A stretch of 64,000 nt of DNA from the NCBI RefSeq assembly GCF_030177935.1, contig NZ_CP089974.1, positions 1,240,001 through 1,304,000 of the forward strand, given 5' to 3'. Below, in pieces: positions 53,463 through 64,000 of the stretch; position 1 is the first letter of the stretch; each line of letters begins with the position of its first letter. The DNA is from Moraxella haemolytica (GTDB taxonomy: Bacteria; Pseudomonadota; Gammaproteobacteria; Pseudomonadales; Moraxellaceae). The position numbers were made by a program, and so were the translations under genes. The notes beneath the pieces were generated by a model that ran no database searches, was not told the DNA's origin, and saw only the letters and a program-made list of their open reading frames with translations.

Positions 53463-54884
53463 TTACTTGCGTTTTTTGTCACGCTTTTTAAACTCAGCGA
53501 TGCGTTTGCGTTCACGCATGACTTTGGCTTTATTTTTAATTTTTGGATTTTTTTTGCCTTCGTATGGGTTGGCATTTTGCTTAAATTCCACATGCAACGG
53601 CGTACCTTCAAGTTTAAAGACATCACGATAAATATTCTCAAGATAGCGTTGGTAACTTTTGGGTAATGCACTCGTCTGGTTGCCATGGATAACAATCACT
53701 GGTGGATTATGCCCACCCAAGTGAGCATATCGTAGCTTGATACGGCGACCCCCTACCATTGGCGGTTGATGATTTTCTACCGCATCTTGTAGAATTTGAG
53801 TAAGGCGACTGGTTGACACCTTAAACATAGATGCGTCATACGCCTTATGGATAGATGGATATAGATTACCCACGCCATTGCCATAAAGGGCGGAGATAAG
53901 GTGAATCTTTACCCATGGGACAAAATTAAAACGACGATCGATTTCTAGCTTGATAAAATCTTTTTGATCTTGGGTTAGCCCATCCCATTTATTGATGGCG
54001 ATAACAATAGCACGCCCTGCATCTAAGGCATAGCCTAGCATATGCAAATCTTGATCAACAATCCCTTCTTTGGCGTCAATCACAACCACGACCACATTGG
54101 CATCTTTGATTGCCTGCAAGGTCTTAACAACAGAAAATTTTTCTACCTTTTCATCAATGCGACCACGACGACGCACGCCTGCAGTATCAATCAGTGTATA
54201 CTTTTCTCCTTCTCGCTCAAATGGAATATAGATACTATCCCTTGTCGTACCTGGCATATCAAACACCACGACACGCTCCTCGCCAAGTAGGCGGTTCACC
54301 AGTGTTGATTTTCCAACATTAGGACGACCGATGATGGCAAGTTTAAGCGTCCGCTCAGCATCTTCATCCTCCACCTCATCTTCTGGCATATCAGCAGTTA
54401 ATACCTCAAGCAGACTAGTTACGCCCTTACCATGACTGGCGGCAGTTGGAAATGGCTCTCCAAAACCTAGGGCAAAAAACTCTGCTGATGACGCATCATG
54501 CACACCATCCATCTTGTTTGCCACCAGATACACAGGTTTGCCTAATGTATGTAAAAATCTGGCAATCTCGCTGTCTGCCCCAATCAGACCCACTCGTGCG
54601 TCCACAACAAAGACAACAATATCTGCCTCATGAATGGCGGTATAGGACTGTGTTGCCATATAGTCATCAATATTACCCTTACCATCATCCATTTCACCAA
54701 TGCCACCCGTATCAACCACGATAAAGGACTTATTTTCAAAATGTGCATCGCCATATTGACGGTCTCGGGTTAGACCTGCCAAGTCAGCAACTAGGGCTTG
54801 GCGAGATTTGGTAATTTGGTTAAATAGCGTGGATTTTCCAACATTAGGACGACCAATCAAGGCCACCACAGGTTTAATACTCAT
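53463..54884 (-). CDS. der: Ribosome-associated GTPase Der (EngA)
   Basis: Der is an essential double GTPase needed for 50S subunit assembly. The first G domain has [19 protein letters not shown] and NKMDG. The second has [14 protein letters not shown] (about residue 187), DTAGVRRRG and NKWDGL. The C-terminal KH-like domain and a lysine-rich tail ([18 protein letters not shown]) bind rRNA. At 473 aa it is standard. It is the last gene of the conserved rlmN-to-der cluster. Confidence 0.97.
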   Translation of the reverse strand: MSIKPVVALIGRPNVGKSTLFNQITKSRQALVADLAGLTRDRQYGDAHFENKSFIVVDTGGIGEMDDGKGNIDDYMATQSYTAIHEADIVVFVVDARVGLIGADSEIARFLHTLGKPVYLVANKMDGVHDASSAEFFALGFGEPFPTAASHGKGVTSLLEVLTADMPEDEVEDEDAERTLKLAIIGRPNVGKSTLVNRLLGEERVVVFDMPGTTRDSIYIPFEREGEKYTLIDTAGVRRRGRIDEKVEKFSVVKTLQAIKDANVVVVVIDAKEGIVDQDLHMLGYALDAGRAIVIAINKWDGLTQDQKDFIKLEIDRRFNFVPWVKIHLISALYGNGVGNLYPSIHKAYDASMFKVSTSRLTQILQDAVENHQPPMVGGRRIKLRYAHLGGHNPPVIVIHGNQTSALPKSYQRYLENIYRDVFKLEGTPLHVEFKQNANPYEGKKNPKIKNKAKVMRERKRIAEFKKRDKKRK

Positions 54885-54995
54885 AACTTCTCAAATAATT
54901 TTAACGATAAAATTGATAACACAACGATTAAAAACAAAAACATCAAGTGCAGATGGTAAGTTTTTTGTCGGTTTTTTTAGCATTATAAGAACACC

Positions 54996-55031
54996 AAGAT
55001 TCCTTTGCCATCAAAATGACAAAGGAATCTT
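54996..55031. repeat. 12-bp perfect inverted repeat between bamB and der
   Basis: AAGATTCCTTTG (54996-55007) and CAAAGGAATCTT (55020-55031) are perfect reverse complements with a 12-nt loop, located just after the bamB stop on the minus strand. The T-tract is missing, so it may be a processing or stability hairpin rather than a terminator. Confidence 0.6.
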
Positions 55032-55053
55032 CATAAGCGAGTCAAATAAGCAA

Positions 55054-56229
55054 TTAAAACTGCCAAATACTCACCACACCTGTAGCACTTTGAGTATATA
55101 GACGATTACCGACAACTTGTAAGCTAGTCAACTCACCTTTGGTCTGGACACGATCAACGATATTACCAGTTACATCCAATAAATGAATAACCCCCTCGTA
55201 ATCGCCCACAGCGACATGGTTGCCAACAGCAATAGGGTTGGTTAGCTTACGATTTTTTAGCTCTTCATTCAACCACAGCTCTTCGCCTGTCAATCGGTTG
55301 AACGCCTTCACATCGCCATTCACCCCTGTGGTAATTAGTGCATTACCCAAGATGGTTGGCGACTTGGTACTGGCAATCTTAGCAGCGAACATCGCTCGCC
55401 CTGTAGACATATCAAAGCCCACTAACTGCCCGCTAAAGCTAGTAACATATAGATATTGACCTACGACCAATGGCGTGCCATCAACATCACTCATGCGTTC
55501 TACCGCACTACCGCCAGTCGGCAAGCCCACTCGTCTTGCCCAAAGTGGAGAGCCTGTAGCAGGATTGATTGCATGGATACGACCATCTGCCATGCCAAAT
55601 AAAGCCGTTTGCCCATCCAAATGAAGTGGCTTGGAAGCACCACGGACACTGATATCGGCTTGTTGCGTACCAAACTGCCAAACCACCCGACCTGTACGCA
55701 AGTCTAGACCATAGATAATGCCATTATTGGCAGAAAGCAACACACGATCATCACTGATGAGTGCTGGGGTTTGGCTTGAAGTTGGTAGTGATACTTCCCA
55801 AAGGCTTGCACCTGTAGCAATATCTAATGCCACCACCTTGCCAGAACGAGTACCAATAACAGCAACTTTACCTGCCTTGCTGGTCGCCACACCACTTGTG
55901 ATGGCATCTTTTAAATCAGCCGACCAAAGCGGACGACCCTCTTTCATGGCACTTACAATACCGCCACGACTTGCTGCTACTAATACATCGTCCACCTCAG
56001 ATACTTGCAAATCAACAATATCTTTTTTGCTGACACGCTCGCCCTTTGATAAACTACGCCCCTGCTCAAGCGATGCTTGGAAGATAGGCGATAGCACGCC
56101 TATAGGTGCATCAATCTTAATGAGTTTTGCAGGTTTTTTATCTTCGCCTTTGATGCCTGTGGCACAGCCTGTTAGTGCAATCGCACCCAAAGCACATACC
56201 AAAACAGTTTTTGTAAAACGAGCGTGCAT
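55054..56229 (-). CDS. bamB: Outer-membrane assembly lipoprotein BamB
   Basis: BamB is the beta-propeller lipoprotein of the BAM complex that inserts outer-membrane proteins. The 391-aa precursor has the lipobox IALTGC (lipidated C22). Repeated propeller blades follow with PQQ-like motifs, for example VVALDIATGASLWEVSL, IIYGLDLRTGRVVWQFGT, HAINPATGSPLWARRV and KAFNRLTGEELWLNEEL. The length is normal. It lies between yfgM and der, the conserved order. Confidence 0.96.
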   Translation of the reverse strand: MHARFTKTVLVCALGAIALTGCATGIKGEDKKPAKLIKIDAPIGVLSPIFQASLEQGRSLSKGERVSKKDIVDLQVSEVDDVLVAASRGGIVSAMKEGRPLWSADLKDAITSGVATSKAGKVAVIGTRSGKVVALDIATGASLWEVSLPTSSQTPALISDDRVLLSANNGIIYGLDLRTGRVVWQFGTQQADISVRGASKPLHLDGQTALFGMADGRIHAINPATGSPLWARRVGLPTGGSAVERMSDVDGTPLVVGQYLYVTSFSGQLVGFDMSTGRAMFAAKIASTKSPTILGNALITTGVNGDVKAFNRLTGEELWLNEELKNRKLTNPIAVGNHVAVGDYEGVIHLLDVTGNIVDRVQTKGELTSLQVVGNRLYTQSATGVVSIWQF

Positions 56230-56337
56230 ATTTTATCCTTCTTATGTCCAGACAAACCCTTAAAAGTCTGCCCATCTTATCACTAATGTATGAATTAAAC
56301 AATTTGCATGGTTATTATAAAACCAATTTAATAACCC

Positions 56338-57150
56338 CTAATTGCCGTTTTGTGTAGTTTGTGTTTCTATACTCACACGCTCAGCTGTAGCATTATCCAT
56401 AGTAGCAGAAACATCGTTTGGTAGCGTGTTGGCAATCACAGGCTCTTTTGGTGTAATCGACTCAACCTGAACGCCCAAAGACTGTAGCTTTAGACTTAAA
56501 ACTGCACGATTTTCTTGACGCTCACGCAATGCTTCCCATGCTGTCAGATAGGCGGTTTTGGCTTGTTCAAAGTCATTTTTGGTAACATAAATATCACCCA
56601 ATACCTCTTGGCGAGATGCTTCAAAAGCTTTTGGCAGCTCTTTATTTGCTATGGTTAATGCTTTATCTATCTCATTATTATCCAACAACACACGAGCCAA
56701 TCTCAACTCTGTCAATGCCAACAACCCTACATCATCAAGTTTTAATTTTTGAGCCTGCTCTAGTGTTTCAATGGCATCAGACAGCTTATCTGCATCTGCT
56801 TGATGGCGTGCTTTTAGCATGAGTGCTTGCCATGCATAGACTGTATTAGGATGCTCTGCAACCAGCTTATCTATCTCGGCGAATAAGACCGATTCATCCT
56901 TAGCCAGCGATGCTTTAGCGTCCTTGCCCAAATCAGGATTTTGAATTGCTAATTTTAAAGCATTGTTACGCTCATCAATGGCGGTGTACATATCTGCCGC
57001 CACCGTGTCAATTTTAGCATAGTTTTTTTGATAATACTCCCAGCCAAAATAGCCAGCCAGCACCAAGATAATCGCCCATACGATTTTATCGCCATGCTTT
57101 TTTAAGGCACCCATGGCTTGTTTATCATTTACTACCAATTCATCGCTCAT
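56338..57150 (-). CDS. YfgM-type SecYEG ancillary TPR protein
   Basis: YfgM is a single-pass membrane protein with periplasmic TPR repeats that links the SecYEG translocon to periplasmic chaperones. Here the cytoplasmic start (SDELVVNDKQAMGALKKHGD) precedes one transmembrane helix (KIVWAIILVLAGYFGWEYYQ, about residues 22-41). TPR helices follow (residues about 60-210), then a low-complexity tail. The start is one of two adjacent ATGs; 57150 has the better spacing to AAAGAG and gives 270 aa. The tail of about 55 residues is longer than in E. coli. Confidence 0.88.
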   Translation of the reverse strand: MSDELVVNDKQAMGALKKHGDKIVWAIILVLAGYFGWEYYQKNYAKIDTVAADMYTAIDERNNALKLAIQNPDLGKDAKASLAKDESVLFAEIDKLVAEHPNTVYAWQALMLKARHQADADKLSDAIETLEQAQKLKLDDVGLLALTELRLARVLLDNNEIDKALTIANKELPKAFEASRQEVLGDIYVTKNDFEQAKTAYLTAWEALRERQENRAVLSLKLQSLGVQVESITPKEPVIANTLPNDVSATMDNATAERVSIETQTTQNGN

Positions 57151-57295
57151 CATCAACTCTTTAAAATATTTTTAGTGTTAAATAAATGGTGTTGTTCAAT
57201 GAATTTTAACATAAACCGCAGACGAATAATTAACCAAAGCAGTTATATTGTCAAACAGCACCAACCATCTTAATCCTATAGACTAATGATACCAA

Positions 57296-58573
57296 CTAAT
57301 CAAAATTAAAATCCGTCATCGCACGACTGCTTTGCTCTCCTGTGGTCATATTTTTCACTGACACAGTTTGACTGACAACTTCCGATTCACCAATAATCAA
57401 GGTATATTTTGCCCCCGATTTATCTGCTTTTTTCATTTGTGATTTTAGGCTAGTGGCGGACGCCATTTTAACACGCAAATCAGGGTTTTGTGTGCGTAAC
57501 TCGTTGGCGTACATCACAGCATTCATATACACGCTTTCGCTAGCCACAACAAAGACATCACAGTCAGCCTTTATCTCAATAGGATTCACCGCTTCAATAA
57601 GCAACATCAAGCGTTCAAGCCCCATCGCAAAACCAACGGCAGGCTCGGATTGCTCAAGATTGCCTTTTAATATACCCACCAGTCCATCATAGCGACCGCC
57701 ACCGCAGACAGTTGCTTGTGAACCCAATTTGTCCGTTACCCATTCAAAGACGGTCTTATTATAATAATCCAATCCACGCACAAGTTTTTCATTAATCGTA
57801 AACTCAATCCCCAACGCACGCAGATAATTTTGCACCTGCTCAAAGTGTGTACGACTCTCCTCTCCTAGAAAGTCAGAAAGTTTGGGTGCATCTACCAAAA
57901 TCGCCTGTGTTTGCTCATCTTTACTATCAAGCACTCGCAACGGATTCGTAGTTACTCGTCGCTGACTATCGGCATCAAGCCTATTAAGATGCTTAGTCAA
58001 ATACTCAACAAGGGCATTTTTATAAGCCAAGCGTTCATGTGCTTCACCAAGTGTATTTAGCTGTAAAACAACATGCTGATCAATACCAAGTCGTCTCCAC
58101 ATCATCGCCGTCATCGCAATCAGCTCGGCATCAGCATCAGCCAAAGCAGAACCAAAACTCTCTACCCCAAGCTGAGTGAACTGACGATAACGCCCCTTTT
58201 GTGGTCGTTCGTAGCGAAACATCGACCCAAGATACCACAGCTTTGGCGTGTCGCCACGAGTCAGATTATGCTCAATAATCGCTCGCACGCACCCTGCTGT
58301 TCCTTCTGGGCGTAAGGTAAAAGATACCTCTTTTTCTTCTTTGCCTGTGTTTTGATTGCCATGCACCACACCAAACATTTCTTTTTCAACAATGTCGGTC
58401 GCCTCGCCCACCCCACGAGCAAACAACTCCGTTTGCTCAACAAATGGCAAGCGAACTTGGCTATAGCCATAACCATCTAATACTTGGGTTAAAATCGCCT
58501 CCACTTCACGCCATTTGGCAGTTTCGGCAGGCAAAATATCATTAAAGCCACGAATGGCAGTAATTTTACTCAT
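57296..58573 (-). CDS. hisS: Histidyl-tRNA synthetase
   Basis: A class II synthetase charging tRNA-His. The 425-aa protein has [13 protein letters not shown] at the start, motif 2 [20 protein letters not shown] (in parts), the histidine-binding HisA segment [15 protein letters not shown] and motif 3 [13 protein letters not shown], followed by the anticodon-binding domain. It is full length and in the usual place between ispG and yfgM. The paralogue hisZ is present elsewhere in the window. Confidence 0.97.
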   Translation of the reverse strand: MSKITAIRGFNDILPAETAKWREVEAILTQVLDGYGYSQVRLPFVEQTELFARGVGEATDIVEKEMFGVVHGNQNTGKEEKEVSFTLRPEGTAGCVRAIIEHNLTRGDTPKLWYLGSMFRYERPQKGRYRQFTQLGVESFGSALADADAELIAMTAMMWRRLGIDQHVVLQLNTLGEAHERLAYKNALVEYLTKHLNRLDADSQRRVTTNPLRVLDSKDEQTQAILVDAPKLSDFLGEESRTHFEQVQNYLRALGIEFTINEKLVRGLDYYNKTVFEWVTDKLGSQATVCGGGRYDGLVGILKGNLEQSEPAVGFAMGLERLMLLIEAVNPIEIKADCDVFVVASESVYMNAVMYANELRTQNPDLRVKMASATSLKSQMKKADKSGAKYTLIIGESEVVSQTVSVKNMTTGEQSSRAMTDFNFD

Positions 58574-58865
58574 CTTTTAAATCCTTTATGATTCAAATTG
58601 AACAATTTACTTTCAATACTTATTACTTAAAGTACTCACTACTTAAAATATCCACCAAATTCATCAATTGGTCGGATTTTATTCACTTATTCAAAAACCT
58701 TTTGATATTTAACACCTCAAACTCAATAACGGTTTTTGGATATTCTTTTGGCTTATTTTACCGATTACAAATGTTCTTTTTTGGCAAATCAGTCATTGCT
58801 TATCAAGTGATGTTTGGTGGTTTTTTTATTTGAACTCAGCTTGCCTTGATTTTACACTCAGCAAC
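58574..58865. other. 292-nt AT-rich gap between hisS and ispG
   Basis: No gene is accepted here. One open frame of 81 codons on the plus strand (58588-58833) has a composition of mostly F, L, I and Y, no ribosome binding site and no recognisable family. It is treated as chance in AT-rich DNA. The gap interrupts an otherwise tight cluster and must contain the hisS promoter. Confidence 0.5.
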
Positions 58866-59984
58866 TCACTGAGCCACCCTGACAATCTCATTTGCCCTTT
58901 TTTCTGCCAACGCTTTTGCTTTTTCACGCACCATCGCTTCAATTTCATCAACCAATCTGGCGGTATCAATCAAATGACTTTTGTCGCCATTTTTATAGAC
59001 CAATGAATTAGGATTTGCCCCCACCACACCAATATCAGCTTCTTTAGCTTCGCCAGGACCATTGACTTTACAACCAATCACTGACACATCCATTGGCTCA
59101 CGAATGTCTTCTAGTCGTGCCTCCAGCTCAGTCATCACCTTAATGACATTGAATTCTTGACGACTACAACTTGGACAAGCGATAAAATTCACACCATTTG
59201 AACGGATACCTAAAGATTTTAAAATATCAAAACCAATCTTAATCTCTTCTTCTGGCTCTGCCGCCAAAGAAATTCGCATCGTATCGCCAATACCTTCCAA
59301 TAGCAGTCCACCAAGTGCAATCGCTGACTTAACCGTTCCTGTGCGGTACACGCCTGCTTCGGTTACACCAAGATGCAGTGGACAATCCACCTGCTGACTA
59401 ATCAAACGATAAGCATCTAGCGTCAAAAAGACATTGCTCGCCTTGACTGAAATTTTATAATCATGAAAATTATGGTGGTCCAAAATATCAATATGCCTCA
59501 TTGCCGACTCAAGCATCGCCTCACCGGTTGGCTCACCATATTTTTTTTGCAAGTCTTTTTCTAATGAACCTGCGTTAACACCAATTCGGATAGGCAGACC
59601 ATGATGCTTAGCACAGGCGATGACCTCACGGATTTTGGTTTCATTACCGATATTCCCTGGATTGATTCGCAAACAATCCGCCCCAGCTTCTGCTGCTGCC
59701 AAGGCGATTTTATAATCAAAATGAATATCGGCAATGAGTGGCACAGAGACACGCTTTTTGATTTCGCCAAAGGCTTGCACACTTTCCATCGTCGGTGTGG
59801 ACACACGCATCAGGTCAGCCCCTGCATCCACACACCGCTGAATCTGAGCAACGGTTGCCATCACATCGCAAGTGTCTGTGTTGGTCATAGACTGCACACT
59901 AATAGGGGCATCGCCACCAATGGCAACATTGCCAACCATAATTTTACGAGTAAAACGGCGTTTGATGGGGCTATGATGAGTCAT
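58866..59984 (-). CDS. ispG: 4-hydroxy-3-methylbut-2-en-1-yl diphosphate synthase
   Basis: IspG is a 4Fe-4S enzyme converting MEcPP to HMBPP in the non-mevalonate isoprenoid pathway. The ATG at 59984 has GGAAAG seven nt upstream, giving 372 aa (a TTG four codons earlier is rejected). Motifs include [33 protein letters not shown] and the cluster-binding cysteines in [12 protein letters not shown] and [18 protein letters not shown] (in parts). It follows pilW by 54 nt; the rodZ gene that often sits between them in gammaproteobacteria is absent. Confidence 0.97.
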   Translation of the reverse strand: MTHHSPIKRRFTRKIMVGNVAIGGDAPISVQSMTNTDTCDVMATVAQIQRCVDAGADLMRVSTPTMESVQAFGEIKKRVSVPLIADIHFDYKIALAAAEAGADCLRINPGNIGNETKIREVIACAKHHGLPIRIGVNAGSLEKDLQKKYGEPTGEAMLESAMRHIDILDHHNFHDYKISVKASNVFLTLDAYRLISQQVDCPLHLGVTEAGVYRTGTVKSAIALGGLLLEGIGDTMRISLAAEPEEEIKIGFDILKSLGIRSNGVNFIACPSCSRQEFNVIKVMTELEARLEDIREPMDVSVIGCKVNGPGEAKEADIGVVGANPNSLVYKNGDKSHLIDTARLVDEIEAMVREKAKALAEKRANEIVRVAQ

Positions 59985-60038
59985 GATACTTTCCAACAGT
60001 CAATATTGTTATATTATAAGTCTGGCATTAAGCCGATG

Positions 60039-60689
60039 CTACTTATCCTGAGTTTGTTTATCTTTTTCTATATTTAGGTATAATGCTTGAGTGAGTAAAT
60101 CCGCATTTAAGCTTCCCGCCTTAACCGCTCGGTTAAATGCCGATACCGCCAAATCCAAATTTGTCTTAGTGGGTAGATTTTCCCATAAGATATTACGAAT
60201 ATAGGCAATGTTTTCAATCGCTGCCAGCCGTCCATCAAAACCAATCTCTCTAGCCGCTCTCTCAAAATGCTTAAGTGCCAATGAATATTCTTGATTACCT
60301 GTCAGATACACGCCATAATCATAATGCGTCTGCATATCCCTATCATCAAGCGATAGTGCCTTTTGGTAATAAGTTTTGGCAAGTTTGTTATGCTCATGCT
60401 CGTTGGTTGTCTGATACACTCGTGCCAAAGTGCGATAAGCCGCTGCATGGCGATCGCTCGCTTGTATCGCCAGATCCAGCTGTCTTTTGGCATCATCTAT
60501 TCTACCTAGTTGCAAATACTGCTCGGCAAGCTGTGTATAAGTATGTGCAATTTGGTTTTTAGCAACAACCCTTCCCATGCTTTTTTGCATTGGCTGTGTA
60601 TGCTGACAAGCGACCATCAGCATGGTCATGAACAAAATGGCAATTTTACCAAATCTGCCTGCCGTGTGATGGCGGATACTTTGTTTCAT
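60039..60689 (-). CDS. pilW: Type IV pilus biogenesis/stability lipoprotein PilW (PilF)
   Basis: PilW/PilF is a TPR lipoprotein that helps the PilQ secretin assemble in the outer membrane, needed for type IV pili, twitching and natural transformation. The ATG at 60689 (MKQSIRHHTAGRFGKIAILF) gives 216 aa with a lipobox MLMVAC and lipidated C28. TPR repeats follow, for example HTYTQLAEQYLQLGRIDDAKRQLDLAI and AAYRTLARVYQTTNEHE. The longer upstream frame overlaps rlmN and is not used. Its position after rlmN and before ispG is conserved. Confidence 0.93.
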   Translation of the reverse strand: MKQSIRHHTAGRFGKIAILFMTMLMVACQHTQPMQKSMGRVVAKNQIAHTYTQLAEQYLQLGRIDDAKRQLDLAIQASDRHAAAYRTLARVYQTTNEHEHNKLAKTYYQKALSLDDRDMQTHYDYGVYLTGNQEYSLALKHFERAAREIGFDGRLAAIENIAYIRNILWENLPTKTNLDLAVSAFNRAVKAGSLNADLLTQALYLNIEKDKQTQDK

Positions 60690-60717
60690 TCTAACAGCCT
60701 TTAAACACTTTAGCAAA

Positions 60718-61929
60718 TCATCTGGATACTTTGGTTTTATCCTGTCGCTTTTCAATACTCTCTTGCCATTTTTTGGCACGGCGAGTGCGATCGGCAACCT
60801 GTCCCACCAACTGCCCACACGCTGCATCAATATCATCACCACGAGTCTGACGAATAGTACATACAAAGCCTGCGTTATTCAAAATGTTGCTAAACGCATG
60901 AATGCGGTTATTACTAGAACGATCGTAAGGAGCGTGCGGAAATGGATTAAAGGGAATAAGATTGATTTTGCTTGGCAAATCCTTTAGCAATGCTACCAAT
61001 TCATGGGCGTGCTGATCGGTATCATTTACGCCTTGCAACATGACATATTCAATGGTTACATGCTTTTTGTGGCGTGGATTTTCATCATAGACATATGCTT
61101 TGGCGGCAGCGATCAGCTCAGATAACGGATATTTTTTATTGATGGGTACAAGCTCATTACGCAACGAATCATTTGGGGCATGCAAACTGATGGCAAGTGC
61201 CACATCGATGTCTTTGGCAAGTTCATACATTTTTGGAACAACGCCTGATGTTGACAGTGTAACACGACGCTTAGACAAACCAAATGCATGGTCGTCTAGC
61301 ATAAGCGACATACTGGCTACAACAGGTTCATAGTTAAGCAGCGGCTCTCCCATTCCCATCATGACGACATTAGTTACTCGGTTTTCACGCTCGGTAGGAG
61401 CAACATCTTCCATATAAGACTGATTAGCAACCCACAATTGACCGATAATCTCACTTGCTGTTAAGTCTCGCTCAAAACCTTGTTTTCCTGTACTACAAAA
61501 AGAACAATCAAGTGCACAGCCCACCTGTGATGAAATACACAAAGTCTTTCGTCCAAATTGCTTGCCGTCTTCTGCAGGAATCAGCACCGTCTCAACAAGC
61601 GAACCGCCCGCCACTTCAAACACCCATTTACGAGTGCCGTCATTGCTAAATTCTTTAAATTTTACCTTCGGTGGCACAATGCACGCTACTTCATTCAGCT
61701 TTTCTTGTAACTTCTCGGAAATATTAGTCATTTCAAAAAAGTCCACCACCCCAAATTGGTAAATCCACTTCATCACTTGGGTAGCACGAAATGGCTTTTC
61801 GCCAAGCGACACAAAAAACTCACCCAATGCCTCTTTGGACATACCAAGCAGATTGATTTTATTGGAAGTGATGTCTAATGAACCATCTTGATGTACAGGG
61901 ATTTTACTCATGGGCTGTGCTGGCGTCAT
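60718..61929 (-). CDS. rlmN: Dual-specificity 23S rRNA/tRNA adenine-C2 methyltransferase RlmN
   Basis: RlmN is a radical SAM enzyme that methylates C2 of A2503 in 23S rRNA and A37 in some tRNAs. The cluster motif is [11 protein letters not shown] (CxxxCxxC). Other landmarks are [51 protein letters not shown] and the mechanistic cysteine in [15 protein letters not shown]. The start could be 61929 or 61911; neither has a strong ribosome binding site. It heads the conserved cluster. Confidence 0.96.
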   Translation of the reverse strand: MTPAQPMSKIPVHQDGSLDITSNKINLLGMSKEALGEFFVSLGEKPFRATQVMKWIYQFGVVDFFEMTNISEKLQEKLNEVACIVPPKVKFKEFSNDGTRKWVFEVAGGSLVETVLIPAEDGKQFGRKTLCISSQVGCALDCSFCSTGKQGFERDLTASEIIGQLWVANQSYMEDVAPTERENRVTNVVMMGMGEPLLNYEPVVASMSLMLDDHAFGLSKRRVTLSTSGVVPKMYELAKDIDVALAISLHAPNDSLRNELVPINKKYPLSELIAAAKAYVYDENPRHKKHVTIEYVMLQGVNDTDQHAHELVALLKDLPSKINLIPFNPFPHAPYDRSSNNRIHAFSNILNNAGFVCTIRQTRGDDIDAACGQLVGQVADRTRRAKKWQESIEKRQDKTKVSR

Positions 61930-62063
61930 TGGCTATAAAATAATCATAAAAATGGCACATTATACTAAAATTTTTTAATAAAGTCATGAACTTTCAATAT
62001 AAACAAATCCCCACCAACCTACTCATGGCAAAGCAGTTTGTAAATACGATTTATAAGCAATCA

Positions 62064-62096
62064 AAAAAACAGCTTACCAATCGGCAAGCTGTTTTG
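62064..62096 (-). terminator. Terminator after ndk
   Basis: AAAACAGCTT (62066-62075) and AAGCTGTTTT (62086-62095) form a 10-bp stem. On the minus strand it is followed by a run of seven T. Confidence 0.88.
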
Positions 62097-62133
62097 TGCA
62101 ATGTATATCGGCAGATAAACTGCCCAACATTGA

Positions 62134-62565
62134 TTAACGAGTGCGTGGGAAAATCTCGTCCGCACCAAAGAAGTAAGCGATTTCACGCTCAGCAGAAGCG
62201 ATACTATCAGAACCGTGAGCAGCATTCTCATCAATACTTACAGCAAAGTCTGCACGGATAGTACCAGCAGCAGCTTCGGCTGGGTTGGTTGCACCTAGAA
62301 TATCACGATGAGCCAAAACTGCGTTTTCGCCTTCTAGTACAGATACCACCACAGGACCTGAAGTCATGAATGCCACTAAATCATTAAAGAAACCACGCTC
62401 TTTATGCTCTGCATAAAACCCCTCTGCTTCTTCACGAGTTAGGTGCTTGTATTTCACAGCAACAGGCTTAAGACCTGCTTTTTCAAAGCGAGCAATGATG
62501 TCGCCGATGTGATTTTTACCAACTGCGTCTGGCTTGATGATAGATAAAGTGCGTTCGATTGCCAT
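62134..62565 (-). CDS. ndk: Nucleoside-diphosphate kinase
   Basis: Ndk balances nucleoside triphosphate pools by transferring the gamma-phosphate through a phosphohistidine. The ATG at 62565 with AAGGAAG upstream gives 143 aa beginning [20 protein letters not shown]. The catalytic histidine is H117 in [12 protein letters not shown]. The longer frame upstream (77 codons) is non-homologous leader and is rejected. It lies upstream of rlmN in the same direction with its own terminator. Confidence 0.97.
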   Translation of the reverse strand: MAIERTLSIIKPDAVGKNHIGDIIARFEKAGLKPVAVKYKHLTREEAEGFYAEHKERGFFNDLVAFMTSGPVVVSVLEGENAVLAHRDILGATNPAEAAAGTIRADFAVSIDENAAHGSDSIASAEREIAYFFGADEIFPRTR

Positions 62566-62852
62566 GATAAACTTCCTTACTATTGATAAAAGGGGAAAGA
62601 TTTTACGAAAAGTTGTAAAATTTATTGTATTATAGCAAGCAAAATCAGATTTTGCATCTTTTTTATGCAAGTTTATTCGCCCCTTGTATCGGCAATTTAT
62701 TGATGCCGACCTTATAGGCATGGGTATACCTTTGGCGGGTCTGCGATAAGCCAGTATGACAATATCCTTAAACTCCAGACTTAAAAAGCAAAGCATTTTT
62801 TATGAAAATCTGCTAAACTAAGCAGAATTTTTTTATTTGTAGAGAGTTTTTT

Positions 62853-63944
62853 ATGGGCTTTAATTGTGGTATTGTCGGACTGCCTAATGTGGGCAAATCT
62901 ACGCTGTTTAACGCATTGACCAAAGCAGGCATCGCTGCCGAGAACTTCCCCTTTTGCACCAAGGATCCAAACACAGGCATCGTTCCTGTGCCAGACCCTC
63001 GTTTAAAAGAATTATCCAAGATTGTCAACCCCGAAAGAGTTATCCCAACCTCTATGGAGTTTGTGGATATCGCAGGACTTGTGGCAGGTGCTTCTAAAGG
63101 CGAAGGTATGGGCAATCAGTTTCTCGCCAATATCCGTGAGACAGACGCCATCGCTCATGTCGTACGGTGCTTTGATGATGACAATGTCATTCATGTGGAC
63201 GGACGAGTCAATCCCTTATCAGACATTGAAACCATCAACACCGAACTTGCTCTTGCTGACTTAGAAGCGGTAACACGAGCCATCACCAACCTTAGCAAAA
63301 AAGCCAAAGGTGGAGACAAGGACGCCCAAGCGATGTTGGCTGTCTTTAACAAAGTTGAGCCACTACTAGCAGATGGTAAACCTGCACGAATGGCAGGGCT
63401 TGATGATGATGAAAAGAAACTGATTAGAAGTTATGGACTGATTACCTTAAAACCAGTCATGTATATCGCTAATGTCAGCGAGGACGGCTTTGAAAATAAC
63501 CCATATCTTGACCAAGTCAAAGAATTTGCCAAATCGGATAATGCAATAGTCGTGCCACTATGCAACCAAATCGAAGCAGAGATTGCCCAACTAGACGAAG
63601 ACGAAAAGGCAGAGTTCTTAGAAGGCATGGGCATGAGTGAAGCTGGGCTTGACCGTGTGATTCGAGCAGGCTATGAACTACTCAAAATGCAAACCTACTT
63701 TACCGCAGGGGTTAAAGAAGTGCGTGCGTGGACAGTACCAATTGGAGCAACTGCACCGCAGGCAGCTGGCGTCATTCACACCGACTTTGAGCGAGGGTTT
63801 ATTCGTGCTGAAGTCATCAGCTATGCTGACTTTATTGAGTATGGTGGCGAAAAAGGAGCGAGTGCCGCTGGTAAGAATCGCTTGGAGGGCAAAACCTATG
63901 TTGTCCAAGACGGCGATGTGATGCACTTTCGCTTTAATGTGTAA
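62853..63944 (+). CDS. ychF: Redox-regulated ATPase YchF
   Basis: YchF (OLA1 family) is an Obg-related P-loop protein that prefers ATP and binds ribosomes. The 363-aa protein has Walker [20 protein letters not shown] (in parts, residues 9-17 the core), the switch region [27 protein letters not shown] (in parts), the altered G4 motif (NVSED instead of NKxD) and the C-terminal TGS-like domain ending MHFRFNV. The ATG at 62853 is preceded by AGAGAG. The gene is complete just before the window edge. Confidence 0.96.
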   Translation: MGFNCGIVGLPNVGKSTLFNALTKAGIAAENFPFCTKDPNTGIVPVPDPRLKELSKIVNPERVIPTSMEFVDIAGLVAGASKGEGMGNQFLANIRETDAIAHVVRCFDDDNVIHVDGRVNPLSDIETINTELALADLEAVTRAITNLSKKAKGGDKDAQAMLAVFNKVEPLLADGKPARMAGLDDDEKKLIRSYGLITLKPVMYIANVSEDGFENNPYLDQVKEFAKSDNAIVVPLCNQIEAEIAQLDEDEKAEFLEGMGMSEAGLDRVIRAGYELLKMQTYFTAGVKEVRAWTVPIGATAPQAAGVIHTDFERGFIRAEVISYADFIEYGGEKGASAAGKNRLEGKTYVVQDGDVMHFRFNV

Positions 63945-64000
63945 GCAGGCTTGATGTATTAGTAATGTTATTAAATAAGGGGGGGGTATTTGGATACACC

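Noticed and set aside
58588-58833. 81-aa ORF between hisS and ispG
   Set aside because: Low-complexity F/L/I/Y composition typical of chance frames in AT-rich DNA and no ribosome binding site.

Overview
The window reads as a chromosomal segment of a Moraxellaceae bacterium, most likely Moraxella. This is inferred from the AT-leaning gammaproteobacterial gene content, the hisZ-purA pair, the rsmG-parA-parB cluster, the rlmN-pilW-ispG-hisS-yfgM-bamB-der cluster and a Gcr-type 'site-specific recombinase' membrane protein. No rRNA or species-level marker is present, so the genus is an inference.

Layout: 1-28.2 kb is mostly core genome: an NCS2 permease (cut by the window edge), a peroxiredoxin, a glycosyltransferase, asd, an asparaginase, truA, infA, a carboxylesterase, a YpfJ-type metallopeptidase, a DUF815 ATPase, purA-hisZ, a CorA-type transporter, a radical-SAM DNA-repair pair, truC-holB, kdsB-lpxK-msbA (lipid A and Kdo), parB-parA-rsmG and a LonB-like protease. 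Between these lie a candidate small RNA (about 2991-3108), a terminator-bearing leader before hisZ and several strong inverted repeats.

28.2-37.6 kb is an integrated mobile element of about 9.3 kb placed directly downstream of tRNA-Pro(GGG). Its genes all lie on the minus strand: integrase (frameshifted), two unknown genes, an AlpA-type regulator, two small genes, a RepA-like ATPase, a candidate scaffold protein, a major capsid protein, and small and large terminase subunits. Portal, protease, tail and lysis genes are absent. It is bounded by 41-bp imperfect direct repeats. Perfect 30-bp arm repeats sit exactly 67 nt inside each end. It looks like a capsid-encoding phage satellite in a very small form, with candidate iterons, a candidate immunity RNA and a repeat-flanked promoter for the capsid-terminase operon. 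This is the most interesting part of the window.

37.6-64 kb returns to core genome: the Gcr-type protein, rep helicase, a frameshifted DMT-type transporter, ispB, a DAHP synthase, an EamA transporter, a beta-barrel outer-membrane protein with a long structured leader, DedA, a Smr-domain protein, glnK-amtB (nitrogen sensing), lpxB-rnhB, the der-to-rlmN cluster (ribosome GTPase, outer-membrane assembly, isoprenoid synthesis, type IV pili, tRNA/rRNA modification), ndk and ychF.

Many CDS starts were moved downstream from the longest possible ORF because of a better ribosome binding site, a promoter inside the longer reading frame, or family start conventions. Each case is noted.
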